Program-made: the position numbers and the translations under genes
Notes under the pieces: model-generated
Database searches by the model: none
The model's input: the letters and a program-made list of their open reading frames with translations, nothing else
What the model was told of the DNA's origin: nothing
In this document: positions 51,555 through 60,473 of the stretch, one piece after another
How the letters are laid out: every line of letters starts with the position of its first letter
How positions within the stretch are numbered: the first letter of the stretch is position 1
Source: JBAZYV01 sp041658345
GTDB lineage: Bacteria > Patescibacteriota > Gracilibacteria > UBA1369 > 2-02-FULL-48-14
Reading direction: 5' to 3'
Length of the DNA stretch: 64,000 nt
Assembly: GCA_041658345.1 (NCBI GenBank)
Contig: JBBAAK010000003.1
Coordinates: 1-64,000 of the forward strand

Positions 51555-51582
51555 TTGTTTATTTTGCATAAACATATATAAT
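51555..51582 (+). promoter_or_regulatory. promoter of the DUF4256 gene
   Basis: TTGTTT (51555-51560), 16 bases, TATAAT (51577-51582), 34 bases before the ATG at 51616. Confidence 0.5.
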
Positions 51583-51615
51583 CCTCTCTTATCATAATTT
51601 CTAACCTCAATACTA

Positions 51616-52416
51616 ATGCCAAAAGAGACAGAAGCACCAGATACTCCTGCTGATGGACCCATTCAACCTGTTTTTCAATCTGAGAATATTGTTGGTACGT
51701 CATTAGATTCCGCTCCTAACGAGCCTGAGGTCATTGCAGATGGTGTAGCTGATGAAGTGAATGCTACTGTTGAAGGCGCTGAAACAAGCCACGAATTAGA
51801 TCCTGAAACACGGGCGCTACTACTTGAGGCTGTTAAAGCTAATTTTGATGCACATCCTGAAAGGCATAAGTGGACACAATGGGCAGATTTCCAGAGAGCC
51901 CTTGAGGCTGATGCAGATGCTTTGTTGTGCTTGAGCCGGATGCAAGAAGCCGGTCATTCCCCAGATAAATACCTAGAAGATGATACGTTTTACTATTTTG
52001 GAACGTGTACTGAAGAGGCCCCGGGAGTAGGACGGAACACTGTATATGATCAATCCGCGCAAGAGTATCTAGATACAAACTTCCCGGTGAACGAGTTCCC
52101 AAATGAAGCCCATAACGGCAATGCAGTTGGACTGGCCGCTGATATGGGCGCTGATGGTCTGATGCCTATAAGTCATTACGAGCATTTGCAAACCCTTGGG
52201 ACTTTTGATGCCCATACGTCTAGCTCGCTTGGAAATAGTAGACTTCCAGGTCGCGCACCTTATGGAACTCGCGTTAGCGGGTACGTCTACATGGATCCGG
52301 CGCTTCCTTCACATCTTCAAAAGGGGTCTGTCCGCGTGGATACTTGTGCTGGCTATGTCCACCGTGAAGATCAGGGATGTCGTGTTTATAAAAAAGTTCG
52401 CAAGGTCCCGGCTTAG
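51616..52416 (+). CDS. DUF4256 family protein
   Basis: The N-terminal ~65 residues are acidic and probably disordered. From about residue 68 the protein follows the DUF4256 pattern: LLEAVKANFDAHPERHKWTQW, LCLSRMQEAGHSPDKY, FYYFGTCTEEAPGVGRNTVY, LAADMGADGLMPISHYEHLQ and TFDAHTSSSLGN. The domain is of unknown function and cytoplasmic here (no signal peptide). The N-terminal extension is additional. It stands alone, with its own promoter, between the rplT terminator and the murF promoter. Confidence 0.75.
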   Translation: MPKETEAPDTPADGPIQPVFQSENIVGTSLDSAPNEPEVIADGVADEVNATVEGAETSHELDPETRALLLEAVKANFDAHPERHKWTQWADFQRALEADADALLCLSRMQEAGHSPDKYLEDDTFYYFGTCTEEAPGVGRNTVYDQSAQEYLDTNFPVNEFPNEAHNGNAVGLAADMGADGLMPISHYEHLQTLGTFDAHTSSSLGNSRLPGRAPYGTRVSGYVYMDPALPSHLQKGSVRVDTCAGYVHREDQGCRVYKKVRKVPA

Positions 52417-52439
52417 GCCTTCGTTTTGTCCCAACTCAG

Positions 52440-52468
52440 TTGTCTTTTGCATCAGTTTAGGCTAGAGT
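52440..52468 (+). promoter_or_regulatory. promoter of the murF-like operon
   Basis: TTGTCT (52440-52445), 17 bases, TAGAGT (52463-52468); the ATG is 21 bases downstream of the -10 box. Confidence 0.4.
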
Positions 52469-52489
52469 GGTGCCCTCAACAAATCGCTT

Positions 52490-53764
52490 ATGAAAGCCGT
52501 TTTACGCATGTGGGTACTACAAATTCTGAGGTTTCTTGCAAAGAGACGTCTTACGCAGGTTAGGCCTATGATTATTGGCGTTACCGGTTCCGCCGGAAAA
52601 ACCAGTTGCAAGGAGGCAATTTATGAGGTTTTGAGTCGTAGGTATAAAGTCAAAAAAAGCGAAAGAAATTTAAATTCCGAATTTGGGACTGTACTCACTA
52701 TTTTGGATCTAAAATCCGCATATTCATCTGTTTTTGGTTGGGTTGGCGTGCTTTTTAAAGCCTGCACAGATGCTTTAAAAAAGCCGGAAGTTTATGACAT
52801 GCTGGTGCTTGAACTTGGCGTGGATAAACCTGGAGACATGGATGAAATTTTGGAAGTTTTTGCTCCGGACGTGCTTGTGTTTTTGAATGTTAAAGGTGTG
52901 CATATAGGTGAAAATCAATTTGCAAATCGCCAGGCGGTTTTTGAAGAAAAATCAAAAGCTACGGTTTCCGTGCCAAGTGGCGGTTGGGTCGTTTTAAATA
53001 AAGATGATAATTTTGTACGTCAACTCGATGGCAAACTCCCCGCTCACACCTTAACAATTGGGGTTAATGAAGAGTGTGATTTGCGTGCGGAAGAAATTTC
53101 CTCAGATACGGATGGCCTTAAATTCACCCTTGTGTATGAAAACAAACGCTTGCCGGTTCATCTCCCAAAAGTGCTTGGCGAATCTCATACAACTCTTGTG
53201 CTTGCAGCAATTTCCGTTGGATTTATTGCCGGCATACCATGGAAAGCAATCGAGACTGCGCTTAATGAATTTGAATTGCCACCCGGGCGCATGAATAAAA
53301 TAGAGGGCAAAAGCGGGTCTTTAATCCTGGACAGTACCTACAATGCTTCTCCAGATACAATGGAGTCGGCTTTATCCATTTTGAGCCTTTTCCCGGGACG
53401 CAAAATTGCGGCGCTTGGGACTATGAACGAGCTTGGCGAATTGAGCGAAAGTGAACATATAAAAATCGGTAAACTTGTGGCCGAATATGCAGATATGCTG
53501 ATTGCCGTTGGAGACCGTGCAAAAGATATGATTGAAGGCGCTCAAAGGGGAGGGATGTCTGCTTCCATGATTCATTCTTTCCGTACCTCAAAAGAGGCCG
53601 GCGTGTTTTTGGCTAATGCCCTAGAAAAACATGACACTGTGCTCGCGAAAGGTTCACAAAACAATGTAAGGATGGAGCATTTGGTCAAACTTTGTATGAA
53701 AAATCCCGAAGATGCGCGAAAATTATTGGTACGCCAAGAGCCTTATTGGTTAACTCACATGTAA
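52490..53764 (+). CDS. murF: MurF-like Mur ligase lacking the N-terminal domain
   Basis: ATP-dependent ligase that adds D-Ala-D-Ala to the peptidoglycan precursor. The ATP loop GVTGSAGKT is at residues 30-38, followed by ERNLNSEFG, MLVLELGVDKPGDM and the C-terminal DSTYNASPDTMESALSIL and GTMNELGELSESEH. Classic MurF has a ~90-residue uridine-binding domain before the P-loop; here only 29 residues precede it, with a hydrophobic stretch (VLRMWVLQILRFLA). That form is seen in other CPR genomes and may be membrane-associated. Substrate specificity is therefore less sure than the enzyme class. Its stop overlaps holB by one base. Confidence 0.85.
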   Translation: MKAVLRMWVLQILRFLAKRRLTQVRPMIIGVTGSAGKTSCKEAIYEVLSRRYKVKKSERNLNSEFGTVLTILDLKSAYSSVFGWVGVLFKACTDALKKPEVYDMLVLELGVDKPGDMDEILEVFAPDVLVFLNVKGVHIGENQFANRQAVFEEKSKATVSVPSGGWVVLNKDDNFVRQLDGKLPAHTLTIGVNEECDLRAEEISSDTDGLKFTLVYENKRLPVHLPKVLGESHTTLVLAAISVGFIAGIPWKAIETALNEFELPPGRMNKIEGKSGSLILDSTYNASPDTMESALSILSLFPGRKIAALGTMNELGELSESEHIKIGKLVAEYADMLIAVGDRAKDMIEGAQRGGMSASMIHSFRTSKEAGVFLANALEKHDTVLAKGSQNNVRMEHLVKLCMKNPEDARKLLVRQEPYWLTHM

Positions 53765-54639
53765 TGCTAATTGGACATAAGGCAATTTTTGATCGACTAA
53801 TGGGCGAGGCGATGAGTGGAAAATTGCATCATGCTCAGCTTTTTTTGGGACCGGAACATATTGGAAAAACGCGTACTGCTATTTTACTTGCGATTTCTTT
53901 GCAAGGTGGAGATGAAAATGTATTAATCAAAAAAAATATTTTGGAGGGCGTGTCTGCGGATACAATTTTGCTTTTAGACAAAGGCGAAAATTTGTCTATT
54001 GAGGAAATCCGCAAGGTGAGGGAAAGGGCTTCCCAAAGCCATAACAGCCCATATTTAATCGTGATAATAGAAAATTTGGGCAGAATGAAGTCTGAGGCAA
54101 TGAATGCGCTACTTAAAAGTTTGGAAGAGCCAAATCCGGATATTATTTTCTTTTTAACCGCGAATAATGAGGATGATGTGTTGCCAACAATTCGTAGTAG
54201 ATGCACGGTTACGCGGTTCCAAACTGTCGCGGATAATTTTATGAGAGAGGCTTGCGATGGGCATGTGCAAACTGAAAATCTTTTGTTTTTTGCTATGGGC
54301 AGGCCGGGGAAATTGGTGCGACTTATGGAAGATCCTGCTTATTTTGAAGCGCATCAATCAATTTTAAGTGACTTGCTGGTGTTTTTGGAATCGCCATCCG
54401 CTCCGGGTGCATTTGAGCTAACCCGCAAATACGAGGATAGTCTTTTTTTGCCGGAATTTTTGGATATATTGTTACGGCAGGTAAGGGCATGGGCACCTCC
54501 GGCAACTCTACCGCAAAATCGCGCGTATCTTGATATTCCAGAGATATTGGAGCAAATTGAGGATGCTTCGCAGTCAATACGCTCTAACGTAAACGTTCGC
54601 CTTGTACTCGAAAATCTTTTTCTTTTCTTTGTCCCATAA
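53764..54639 (+). CDS. holB: DNA polymerase III delta' subunit-like clamp-loader ATPase
   Basis: Clamp-loader subunit with an AAA+ fold. MLIGHKAIFDRLMGEAMSGK is the usual opening; Walker A is GPEHIGKT (29-36); SLEEPNPDIIFFLTANNEDDVLPTIRSRC is the sensor 1/SRC region. The zinc-finger cysteines found in DnaX-type ATPases are absent, as expected for short delta' forms. 291 residues. ATG 53764 overlaps the murF stop (TAATG), so the earlier in-frame ATG inside murF is not used. Confidence 0.88.
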   Translation: MLIGHKAIFDRLMGEAMSGKLHHAQLFLGPEHIGKTRTAILLAISLQGGDENVLIKKNILEGVSADTILLLDKGENLSIEEIRKVRERASQSHNSPYLIVIIENLGRMKSEAMNALLKSLEEPNPDIIFFLTANNEDDVLPTIRSRCTVTRFQTVADNFMREACDGHVQTENLLFFAMGRPGKLVRLMEDPAYFEAHQSILSDLLVFLESPSAPGAFELTRKYEDSLFLPEFLDILLRQVRAWAPPATLPQNRAYLDIPEILEQIEDASQSIRSNVNVRLVLENLFLFFVP

Positions 54640-54642
54640 ATT

Positions 54643-55389
54643 ATGATTGCTTGGATTTTACTTACGCTTTCTATACTTGCCGCTTTTGTGGTTTTTGGCA
54701 GAAGGCTGATTTATACCCGCCAGGACCTTTTATTCCAGCAACGTTTGGAGGAGGAGGAAGTGGCCGAGAAGGAGGCTAATGGGGAAGTGGAAGAGAGTGC
54801 TTCTGAGACTGTTGATGAAGAGGAAAATCCTGAACTTTTGGGGACTGTGCGCAAAACTTTTATGAAGGCGGATGCACACTTTGCCCGCAATGAGTTTACT
54901 GATGCGGAAAGTTTGTTTTTGGCTGTAATTGGCGCGGAAGCGGACCACATGGAAGCTCATAATAAATTGGGGCTTTTGTATATGAAAAACAAAGATTTCC
55001 CAAATGCGGAATTGTATTTTTCCAAGCTCGTGAATCTAAAAAAGGATCCTGTGTATTTTAGCAATTTGGGAGCATCTCTTTATGCACAACAACGTCTTAT
55101 TGAGTCGGCAGAAGCTTATGAAAATGCAGTGGCTTTGGATGATCGCAGGGCAGAAAGATTGCAAAGTTTAGCGCAGATTTATTATGAACTCGGGGAGGAC
55201 GAGAAAGCGCTAGGTTATTTTGAACGCGCATCCCGCAGAAAACCAAAAGATCTCGAATTAAAACTTATTTTGGCTGATTATTATGAAAGAATGGCTCGCG
55301 AAGAAGATGCAGTGCGCATATTAAAAGAAGTCCTTGAGGCTGATCCTTATAATGAAGAGGTGAAGGCTAGGCTTAAAAAGGCGAAATAG
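54643..55389 (+). CDS. membrane-anchored TPR protein
   Basis: N-terminal transmembrane helix (IAWILLTLSILAAFVVFGR), a Glu-rich linker (about residues 37-65), then at least four tetratricopeptide repeats (AHNKLGLLYMKNKDFPNAEL, YFSNLGASLYAQQRLIESAE, RLQSLAQIYYELGEDEKALG, LILADYYERMAREEDAVRIL). TPRs mediate protein-protein contacts; partners are unknown. It is the last gene of the murF-holB-TPR unit, and its end overlaps convergent vanW by 17 bases. Confidence 0.82.
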   Translation: MIAWILLTLSILAAFVVFGRRLIYTRQDLLFQQRLEEEEVAEKEANGEVEESASETVDEEENPELLGTVRKTFMKADAHFARNEFTDAESLFLAVIGAEADHMEAHNKLGLLYMKNKDFPNAELYFSKLVNLKKDPVYFSNLGASLYAQQRLIESAEAYENAVALDDRRAERLQSLAQIYYELGEDEKALGYFERASRRKPKDLELKLILADYYERMAREEDAVRILKEVLEADPYNEEVKARLKKAK

Positions 55390-57169
55390 TGGCTTTCCCT
55401 TCCAAGTATTTGGCTGGGCGGGCTTCGTAAACGCTGTGGATATTTTCACGTTCGCTTGTGGTGCCATCGGCATAAAAAATTGTGCGGAACCAATCCGTTG
55501 TAAAGCCGGTGTGGGCTGGCGTATCTAATTGTCTTTCGCCCGGTGCAAGTTCATCTGTATATTCAATAGTTGGCTCTGCGATGGAGTTGTAATCGTATGA
55601 ATATGGCCCTTCCATTTCCACTCTGCGCCCATCATTTGTGCCATAAAAAACGAAGAAAGCGCTGTTGCCGTCCGTATAGGACTGAATCAAAATTGAGGCT
55701 GGAGTGTTGTTTAAAAATTTAAGATCCGGGGCCGGGTCATAAACGGTTGCGTCTAGTCCATAACCAAAAGGGCGTGCGTAATAAGAAACTGCATAAGAGT
55801 GATTTGTGCGAGCTACAATTGGCAAGCCGGTGTAAATAATTGCGCGGAACATTGTGGAAGAAATTTGGCATAAACCTCCGCCGAATTCTGGAATGGTTTC
55901 ATCTCCTTTAATTACGAGTTCAGGCAAAAAGTCGTGCTCGGCATCCACCGGGCTCATTTGGCTCATAAAAGAAAATGTTGCATCTTTGTCTACAATTACA
56001 CCGTTAAACTGCGCTATGCCGATTTGGATGTTGTGAATGCGGTTTGCTGGGGAGCCACTAAAGTCTGAATAGCCAAACTCAAGAAGGTCCGTTACGCCAA
56101 GTGTTTTTAAAGAATCCGGCACGGTGATTTGGGGATCGATTTGTGTGAGAGGGATTTGGATCGGTTCTAGGACTGTTGGCTCCGCGCTTACGTCTGCGTT
56201 TACAAAAGTTTTAAGTGCCGTTTTTACATATGCGCGCAGGGTTTCTTTGTCTATTTCTATCCCAAAACGAGCGCTACCGGAAAAACTATAAGTCCCATCA
56301 CCGTCGTCTGTTATTGTTGCCGGAGACGGATCTTTTTCTATATTTGGTACTAAATTAAGTTCGGCGTAGGTGATAAAATTTTGCTCGGAAATATCAAAAT
56401 TATCTTCCGGTTTTTCTCCGCTTGGTGGCACAATCCAAGAAATGTAATTTGCCATTGGTACGTCCCAATCATTGCCATAAGAATCGGTTAGTAAGATTTT
56501 TTCTTTTGCGATTTTTGTTGCCGTTTCCAGTAAAGGACTTAGTTCGTTTTGTAAGATTTCCGGGCTACTCGTACGCAGTTCCAGCGTTGCATTTTGTCCT
56601 TCTGGTACGGCAGTGCTTAACCATATTTTTTCGATTTCTTTTTTAAGTGCGTCCGTGTCTATTCCATAGCCAATTTGTTCTGGTTGAATTGCGACTTCTT
56701 TATCTTGAAAAATAAATTTTGCGTTGTCGTTGCCTTGTTCGATTGCAAAAGGCATTAGTGCAGTTTCTACTGCTTTCTCATCTACAAAAAATTGGTAGCC
56801 CAGGCTTTGGCCAAATAAATATGTTTTGATTTTTTGTAATTCTGAAGCTTCTTGCATAAAAGAATCCATTTGATTTTGGACTTCTAAAAGTGAGCTTGTT
56901 ACTCCCAAATCTTTTAAAGAAAGCGTGGCTGTGCCATGCTCGGAAACCCATGTAATTTTTGTGGAAAGACGTGCATTCTCCCAGTTGGCAAGCTCAGTGA
57001 TCGCGTCTGCAAAAGTGTTAAATTCATCAAAAGAAATTTGCTCGATACTGAATTTTTTTACGAAAACTTCTTCAGGAAGTTTGGATATTTTATAAGTAAC
57101 TGCAAGTAAAAAGATTATCGCGGAGGTGGTTGCGAGCGTAATTAGAATAATTAAACTTTTTTTGTGCAT
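55373..57169 (-). CDS. VanW-family envelope protein
   Basis: An N-terminal signal-anchor (LIILITLATTSAIIFLLAV), about 350 residues of extracellular domains with peptidoglycan-binding-like (PG_binding_4/YoaR type) repeats, then the VanW domain: DKDATFSFMSQMSPVD, EFGGGLCQISSTMFRAIIYT, NHSYAVSYYARPFGYGLDATVY. The family is common in Gram-positive-type and CPR envelopes; VanW itself accompanies some vancomycin resistance clusters, but the activity is unknown and resistance is not implied. The start is ATG 57169 (a GTG at 57172 is adjacent). It is downstream of the ytxH-like gene. Confidence 0.87.
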   Translation of the reverse strand: MHKKSLIILITLATTSAIIFLLAVTYKISKLPEEVFVKKFSIEQISFDEFNTFADAITELANWENARLSTKITWVSEHGTATLSLKDLGVTSSLLEVQNQMDSFMQEASELQKIKTYLFGQSLGYQFFVDEKAVETALMPFAIEQGNDNAKFIFQDKEVAIQPEQIGYGIDTDALKKEIEKIWLSTAVPEGQNATLELRTSSPEILQNELSPLLETATKIAKEKILLTDSYGNDWDVPMANYISWIVPPSGEKPEDNFDISEQNFITYAELNLVPNIEKDPSPATITDDGDGTYSFSGSARFGIEIDKETLRAYVKTALKTFVNADVSAEPTVLEPIQIPLTQIDPQITVPDSLKTLGVTDLLEFGYSDFSGSPANRIHNIQIGIAQFNGVIVDKDATFSFMSQMSPVDAEHDFLPELVIKGDETIPEFGGGLCQISSTMFRAIIYTGLPIVARTNHSYAVSYYARPFGYGLDATVYDPAPDLKFLNNTPASILIQSYTDGNSAFFVFYGTNDGRRVEMEGPYSYDYNSIAEPTIEYTDELAPGERQLDTPAHTGFTTDWFRTIFYADGTTSERENIHSVYEARPAKYLEGKATISPF

Positions 57170-57171
57170 CA

Positions 57172-57405
57172 CTAAGGCTTAGTTGTTTTTAATAATTTTT
57201 TAAGCACAGCTCTGCCTAACTTAAATAATCCGATTGCTGTTTCTTTGGTGAGCGAGCCCGCATCTTTGCTTTTTTCTTTTAAAATCTCACGCGTTTCTAT
57301 TCCTTTTTTTGGCGCAAAAGTAAGCCCCAGTGCAGAACCAATTGCGGTACCAATTATCGCGCCCATTATAATTTTATCAACTGTGGATTTTTGATCTTCA
57401 CTCAT
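57172..57405 (-). CDS. YtxH-like small membrane protein
   Basis: 77 residues with one glycine-rich hydrophobic segment (IIMGAIIGTAIGSALGLTFAP) followed by KKGIETREILKEKSKD, the YtxH/gas-vesicle-GvpP-like pattern. Function unknown; often linked to stress in Firmicutes. ATG 57405 is used. It lies 10 bases after the rny stop and directly before vanW. Confidence 0.7.
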   Translation of the reverse strand: MSEDQKSTVDKIIMGAIIGTAIGSALGLTFAPKKGIETREILKEKSKDAGSLTKETAIGLFKLGRAVLKKLLKTTKP

Positions 57406-57415
57406 AAAGATATTG

Positions 57416-58963
57416 TTACTTGTGTGTGAGTTGTTTTTCACGCGCGTAATCCACTGATTTTGTAATGCGGATTATGTTCACTTTTATTTTGCCCGGGAAG
57501 GCTATTTCTTCCGTTATTTTGCCAGCCATTTGTTTTGCCATTTCGTCCATATCGCCGTCTCTCACACGGGCTCCATCCACTATTGCGCGCATCTCACGAC
57601 CTGCGGACATTGCGTAAACTTTGCTAACTCCGCTAAAAGACATTACCGCCTGCTCCAATTCTTGAATTCTTTCAAAATAATTTGTAACGGATTCTTGGCG
57701 CGCTCCGGGACGACTGCCGGATATTGCATCCGCAGCTTTTACAATAAAATCTTCCGGGCTCTCACACGGGACTTTATCGTGATGAGCAAATGCGGCATGC
57801 ACAATTTTTGGATCAAAATTATATTTTTCGAGCAGGTCTTTTGAAATATCGTCATGGGCTCCGCCTATATCGTGATCTATTGCTTTACCAAGATCGTGGA
57901 AAAGTGCCGCTTCCATTGCAACGCGCGGATCTGCACCAATAAGCTCGGCGATCATTCTTGAGGCAAAAGCCATTTCTATTGAGTGGTTGCTAACGTTTTG
58001 CCCGTAACTGGTTCGGAAATAGAGCCTGCCCAAGTCATTTGTGAGTTCTGCAGGGATTTTTTTTGGATCAAGGCCCAAGCTTTTTAGAGTTTCTTCTCCC
58101 TTCTTATCACAAATCGCAAGGATTTCCGCTTCACCTTCTTCTATTGCAGTCTTTATCATTTCTTGTGTCAAATTGCCCGATTTTTTTGCGCGAAGCTGGA
58201 GTTTGTCTATGGCTCGCTTTGCCATGTTTCTTCTTAATAAATTTATGCCTCCAACGTGCAAAGTTTCCGGATCGCCAAAGTTAAATATGAGCGAAACCGG
58301 CAAAAGACTTTCAAAATATTCCACATTTATTCCGTTTTTACCAACAAGCATCCCTTTGAATTTGTCGTCTTTTATGGTTACTGCCGTAGAGTTTTTGTCT
58401 ATTGAAGTTGGTACGGCGAGGCGATGCAAAACAACCTGTAAAATGGACTTTGCGTGGCGTGCCGATTCTTCTTGAAATTCTTCAAGTTCTGCGTTTTTGC
58501 GAGCATCGGCATTTTTTGTTATCAATTCTTTAAGATTTTCTTTTGCTTTTTCCAGTGCCTGCTCGCGAGAGAGCCCACTTTGGTGACTTAAGTTTTTTGC
58601 AGTTTCTATCGCGATTCTTGCAACTTCCTCTTTTAGCGTCTTGATTTCTTCGTTTTGTTTTTTTACGATTTCCTCCTGTGATTTGTTGCGCTCTTCACGG
58701 CGTTTTAGGATTTCTTCTTTTTGCGCCAAAGTCTCTTCCATTTTGGAAAAGCTTTCTTCCATTGTTTTTTCTTCCGCCTCCATGGCCCTTTTGATCCGCA
58801 AAATTGATTCTTGATTCTCTTTGCGTAAATTTTCTGATGCCATTTTTGCTTCTTCTATTGTTTGCTTTGGGTCTTCAGATGAGTACTCGTTTTTGGGGTT
58901 CAAAAAAAAGTAGGTGCCTCCAGCAGAAACTGCGATCCCGAGAATAAAAAGTATTATGCCCAT
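57416..58963 (-). CDS. rny: ribonuclease Y
   Basis: Membrane-anchored endoribonuclease that starts mRNA decay. N-terminal transmembrane helix (IILFILGIAVSAGGTYFFL), long coiled coil (about residues 35-160), KH domain (TAVTIKDDKFKGMLVGKNGIN) and HD domain with the HD pair in ALFHDLGKAIDHDIGGAHDD. About 515 residues, standard. ATG 58963 is preferred to the TTG two codons earlier. Confidence 0.96.
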   Translation of the reverse strand: MGIILFILGIAVSAGGTYFFLNPKNEYSSEDPKQTIEEAKMASENLRKENQESILRIKRAMEAEEKTMEESFSKMEETLAQKEEILKRREERNKSQEEIVKKQNEEIKTLKEEVARIAIETAKNLSHQSGLSREQALEKAKENLKELITKNADARKNAELEEFQEESARHAKSILQVVLHRLAVPTSIDKNSTAVTIKDDKFKGMLVGKNGINVEYFESLLPVSLIFNFGDPETLHVGGINLLRRNMAKRAIDKLQLRAKKSGNLTQEMIKTAIEEGEAEILAICDKKGEETLKSLGLDPKKIPAELTNDLGRLYFRTSYGQNVSNHSIEMAFASRMIAELIGADPRVAMEAALFHDLGKAIDHDIGGAHDDISKDLLEKYNFDPKIVHAAFAHHDKVPCESPEDFIVKAADAISGSRPGARQESVTNYFERIQELEQAVMSFSGVSKVYAMSAGREMRAIVDGARVRDGDMDEMAKQMAGKITEEIAFPGKIKVNIIRITKSVDYAREKQLTHK

Positions 58964-58999
58964 AAGCAAAATGCATTCTAAAGTGTTAGTCCGGGTTCG

Positions 59000-60115
59000 T
59001 CAAAGGGGCTTAATTTTTATGGCAGATAGTATCTCTTGTTTTGTGGTGGGCCTGCCAAGAGTAAGTCTTATGGATTCTTCTGCTGTTTTTTTTGATACTC
59101 CCATTGCAAGGAGCACGTGGGAAGGGCGGATTTTACCAGAGGAACAGGCCGAGCCGGCGGAGCCGGCGAGGCCTTCGATGTCTAATTTCATCGCCAATGT
59201 TGCACCACTTATGCCCGGTATATGGATGTTGATATTGTTTTCCGTCCTATTTTCAATTGATCCGTTAAGTGATGCGCCTTTAATTTTAAGTAGTTCTTTT
59301 AATAGCTGATCTCGCAAAAGTTTTATGCGAAGCGCCTCTTTTTTGCTGTCTTTTAAAATCAGTTTTAATGCCTCTGCAAAGCCAACTATGCCGGCAACAT
59401 TTTCTGTTCCGCTACGCATGTAAAATTCCTGCCCGCCACCATGTAAAAGTGGCAAGATTTTTGTTCCGGTGCGTACATAGAGTAGTCCGCTTCCTTTTGG
59501 TCCATAGATTTTGCTTCCGTTCAACGTGAGCAAATCCACGCCGAGATGTCCAACGTTTATATCTGTAAATCCCGGGGCTTGGCAAGCGTCTGTGTGGAAT
59601 GTTATGCCTTTTTTGTGGGCAATTTTTGCGATCTGTCTGATTGGCTGAATTATTCCGGTCTCGTTATTTACCGCCATTACCGAAATTAAAATTGTGTCTT
59701 TTTTGATGGCTTTTTCTATTTTTTTTGGGTCGATTCGCCCGGTGCTGGAAGGTAGGACTTCTGTCACTTTAAACCCGTGATGCTCTTTTAAATATCTTGC
59801 AGATTCAAGTACCGCGGGGTGTTCAATCGCAGAAATAATTATGTGCTTGCCTTTAGCTTTTTGTGCAAAAGCCGTACCCAAAATCGCCATATTTGCCGAT
59901 TCCGTCCCTCCGCTTGTAAAAATAATTTCTTTAACCGACGATGCGCCGATCAATCTTGCACAAATTTTTCTCGCCTCATCTATTCCTTTGCGTGCTTTTT
60001 GCCCAAATTGATGAACTGAAGATGCATTCCCAAAATCATTTGCTAAAAATGGCAACATTTTATCTAAAACACGCTTATCTATTGGGGTCCCCGACGCATA
60101 ATCCAAATAAATCAT
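59000..60115 (-). CDS. cysteine desulfurase (NifS/IscS type)
   Basis: PLP enzyme that takes sulfur from cysteine for Fe-S cluster and tRNA thiolation. YLDYASGTPID opens the chain; the PLP lysine is in LTLNGSKIYGPKGSGLLYV; HTDACQAPG is the cofactor-binding stretch; the sulfur-accepting Cys is in SAGSACSSGKIRPSHVLLAMG. 371 residues, NifS-like length. No iscU/sufU scaffold is adjacent. Relevant substrates in the window are IspG and possibly tRNA modification. Confidence 0.94.
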   Translation of the reverse strand: MIYLDYASGTPIDKRVLDKMLPFLANDFGNASSVHQFGQKARKGIDEARKICARLIGASSVKEIIFTSGGTESANMAILGTAFAQKAKGKHIIISAIEHPAVLESARYLKEHHGFKVTEVLPSSTGRIDPKKIEKAIKKDTILISVMAVNNETGIIQPIRQIAKIAHKKGITFHTDACQAPGFTDINVGHLGVDLLTLNGSKIYGPKGSGLLYVRTGTKILPLLHGGGQEFYMRSGTENVAGIVGFAEALKLILKDSKKEALRIKLLRDQLLKELLKIKGASLNGSIENRTENNINIHIPGISGATLAMKLDIEGLAGSAGSACSSGKIRPSHVLLAMGVSKKTAEESIRLTLGRPTTKQEILSAIKIKPL

Positions 60116-60126
60116 TTCTTAGCGGA

Positions 60127-60444
60127 TCATGCTTCTACCATTTTTTTGAAGTGCTTGCGCATTTGTTGTTCCATTTTCTCGGTAGCCAAGTCCATCGATT
60201 CGGTAATCGAGTGCTTAACCTCGCTTGAAACAAGGCGCGTTTTTGGAAGTTCAAAAATATACTCGAATTGGAAAGCGGAATGCTTATCAAATTTTTCGAT
60301 TTTTGCGTCCACGAGGACCGTATCTTGATCTGGATAATGGGCATCCACGACTGTAGAAAGTGTTGCGAGCTTTTTCTCCAAATAGTTTTCGAACTGTTCT
60401 TTTTCCGGTTCCGTGAGGTTTTTGATGTGCTTTCGTATTTGCAT
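60127..60444 (-). CDS. hpf: ribosome hibernation factor (HPF/YfiA, short form)
   Basis: 105-residue protein of the HPF/RaiA family that binds 30S in stationary phase. The pattern is divergent: MQIRKHIKNLTEPEKEQFEN, LVDAKIEKFDKHSAFQFEYI and a basic helical end, DLATEKMEQQMRKHFKKM. It lacks the C-terminal dimerisation domain of long HPF. ATG 60444 is used; the longer frame runs into the neighbouring gene. With rel it suggests control of translation under starvation. Confidence 0.72.
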   Translation of the reverse strand: MQIRKHIKNLTEPEKEQFENYLEKKLATLSTVVDAHYPDQDTVLVDAKIEKFDKHSAFQFEYIFELPKTRLVSSEVKHSITESMDLATEKMEQQMRKHFKKMVEA

Positions 60445-60473
60445 ATACTGTTTGGTTAAAGAATACTTTTTGA

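Noticed and set aside
55373..57169. Vancomycin resistance function for the VanW-family gene
   Set aside because: VanW domains are widespread in envelopes without resistance; no vanA/H/X-type genes are nearby.
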